This document shows, piece by piece, positions 63,351 through 64,000 of a stretch of DNA of 64,000 bases. The notes under the pieces were generated by a model, which was not told where the DNA came from, did not search any database, and saw only the letters and a program-made list of their open reading frames with translations. Numbering within the stretch: the first letter of the stretch is position 1; each line of letters begins with the position of its first letter. A program made the translations under genes and the position numbers. The DNA is from JAAYUJ01 sp963698165 (GTDB lineage Bacteria > Desulfobacterota > Syntrophobacteria > Syntrophobacterales > Syntrophobacteraceae), in NCBI GenBank assembly GCA_963698165.1, contig CAVOPT010000022.1, positions 124,001-188,000 of the forward strand, given 5' to 3'.

Positions 63351-63662
63351 ATGGCGGAGTATGTGGAAGAATCCGGTGTCACGAGAAAGCAGATCGGAAT
63401 GCGCTTGCTTTACACGGTGCTTTTCCTCATCGTCTTCGAAGTCCTGAAATTGATCATTCAGGTCACCGTGCTTTTTCAGTACGTCTATCTTCTGATCACC
63501 AAGGACTACAGCAAGCCCCTGCGGAGCTTTTCGGACAGACTGGCCGCCTATGCTTACAAGGTGATCCGGTATATGACCCTGAACGAGAATCAGCGCCCCT
63601 TCCCGTTCAGTGAATTCCCGGCGGAAGGGGAAAAGTCCGAGGAGCAGGTCCGCTTCGAGTGA
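63351..63662 (+). CDS. DUF4389 membrane protein
   Basis: 103 residues; GAAGGAGGGACC before the ATG. MRLLYTVLFLIVFEVLKLIIQVTVLFQYVYLLIT (~17-50) forms one long or two short TM helices, followed by SKPLRSFSDRLAAYAYKVIRYMTLNENQRPFPF, the DUF4389 signature. Role unknown; it lies 218 nt after the radical SAM gene on the same strand. Confidence 0.85.
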   Translation: MAEYVEESGVTRKQIGMRLLYTVLFLIVFEVLKLIIQVTVLFQYVYLLITKDYSKPLRSFSDRLAAYAYKVIRYMTLNENQRPFPFSEFPAEGEKSEEQVRFE

Positions 63663-63734
63663 TGTTGTGAAGCGGGAGGAAATAACGTCGAATTGTGACG
63701 CCCTGAGCCAGAGCACGCTTGGTTCGACCGGAGT

Positions 63735-64000
63735 TCACTCTCTCTTCTCTTGAGACGGCAATGGCCCCGGGTCGCCCTGAGATATAAAAGCTCCCCAATA
63801 GAACGGTTCGGGAAAGATCGCCTTTACGGCCAACTGGGCTTCGCGGAGTGCATCCGTTCGAGGATACCCTTCCAGTATTCGCTTGTAGAAATGTTCCATG
63901 AGCATTTGGGTCTGTGAGTCGGGAACCTTCCAGAGGCTCATCACAAGCGTTTTTGCTCCAGCCAGAAGAAGCGCTCTGCGAAGTCCGAAAACCCCCTCAC
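63735..64000 (-). CDS. CHAT-domain protein, C-terminal end (cut by window edge)
   Basis: The last ~88 residues run from the right edge to a stop at 63735. The end of a caspase-HetF-associated-with-TPR (CHAT) peptidase domain is recognisable: GLRRALLLAGAKTLVMSLWKVPD, LMEHFYKRILEGYPRTDALREAQLA, and the FYWGAFISQGDP close. The catalytic His and Cys and any TPR repeats lie outside the window. CHAT proteases are often activated by partners; the neighbours are not visible. Confidence 0.85.
   Translation of the reverse strand, partial: EGVFGLRRALLLAGAKTLVMSLWKVPDSQTQMLMEHFYKRILEGYPRTDALREAQLAVKAIFPEPFYWGAFISQGDPGPLPSQEKRE

Overview
The window is a high-GC, Gram-negative chromosome segment whose gene content fits a sulfate-reducing or syntrophic Desulfobacterota of the Syntrophobacter type. 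The evidence is a SelB selenocysteine factor, a methylmalonyl/propionyl-CoA carboxyltransferase, a citramalate synthase, an Escherichia-unlike DnaE1 plus family B polymerase, a large sulfate-exporter-type permease, and many short palindromic intergenic repeats. The genus is an inference; no rRNA is present to settle it. Start codons are often GTG or TTG with strong Shine-Dalgarno sites.

Layout. 1-9.2 kb: a class III sirtuin is cut by the left edge. It is followed by what looks like a decayed integrated island (411-8808), bounded by an 84-bp direct repeat made of the 3' end of a DUF3124 gene, with a broken tyrosine integrase just inside the left end and two giant tandem secreted SBBP/FG-GAP repeat proteins as cargo. 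The intact DUF3124 gene lies at the right end. 9.9-17.5 kb: nitrilase-type hydrolase, selB, a Dabb protein, an M20 amidohydrolase, the CoA carboxyltransferase with a clear promoter and terminator, holC and an Mth938-like protein. 17.8-21.3 kb: dnaE. 21.5-35 kb: a tRNA-Gly(CCC) sits where enterobacteria have metY, followed by two intrinsic-terminator-like hairpins and the classical translation/RNA operon rimP-nusA-ylxR-infB-ylxP-rbfA-nrnA-truB-rpsO-pnp, then an M16 protease and a WalJ-like metallo-beta-lactamase protein.

35-48 kb: a two-domain UspA protein, secF-secD-yajC on the minus strand with its own promoter, a family B DNA polymerase, a TerC-family membrane protein coupled to a cytidylate-kinase-like protein, a small membrane protein overlapping a CbrA-like symporter/histidine kinase, and a HAD phosphatase. 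48.5-54 kb: a 4-oxalocrotonate-tautomerase-like protein and a 4.9-kb TIR-nSTAND-WD40 gene broken by two frameshifts. 54.3-57.8 kb: lysC, cimA and a ComEA-like HhH gene in one minus-strand operon, which commits carbon to aspartate-family amino acids and isoleucine. 58.5-61.2 kb: a three-gene unit of a YeiH-type exporter with an unusual Ala-rich N-terminal domain and two small uncharacterised proteins. 61.5-64 kb: a B12-binding-type radical SAM protein, a DUF4389 membrane protein and the C-terminus of a CHAT-domain protease cut by the right edge.

The core genes are ordinary. The most unusual parts are the island-like structure at the left end, the tRNA/attenuator arrangement ahead of rimP-nusA, the broken TIR-STAND gene, and the YeiH-plus-two-partners operon.
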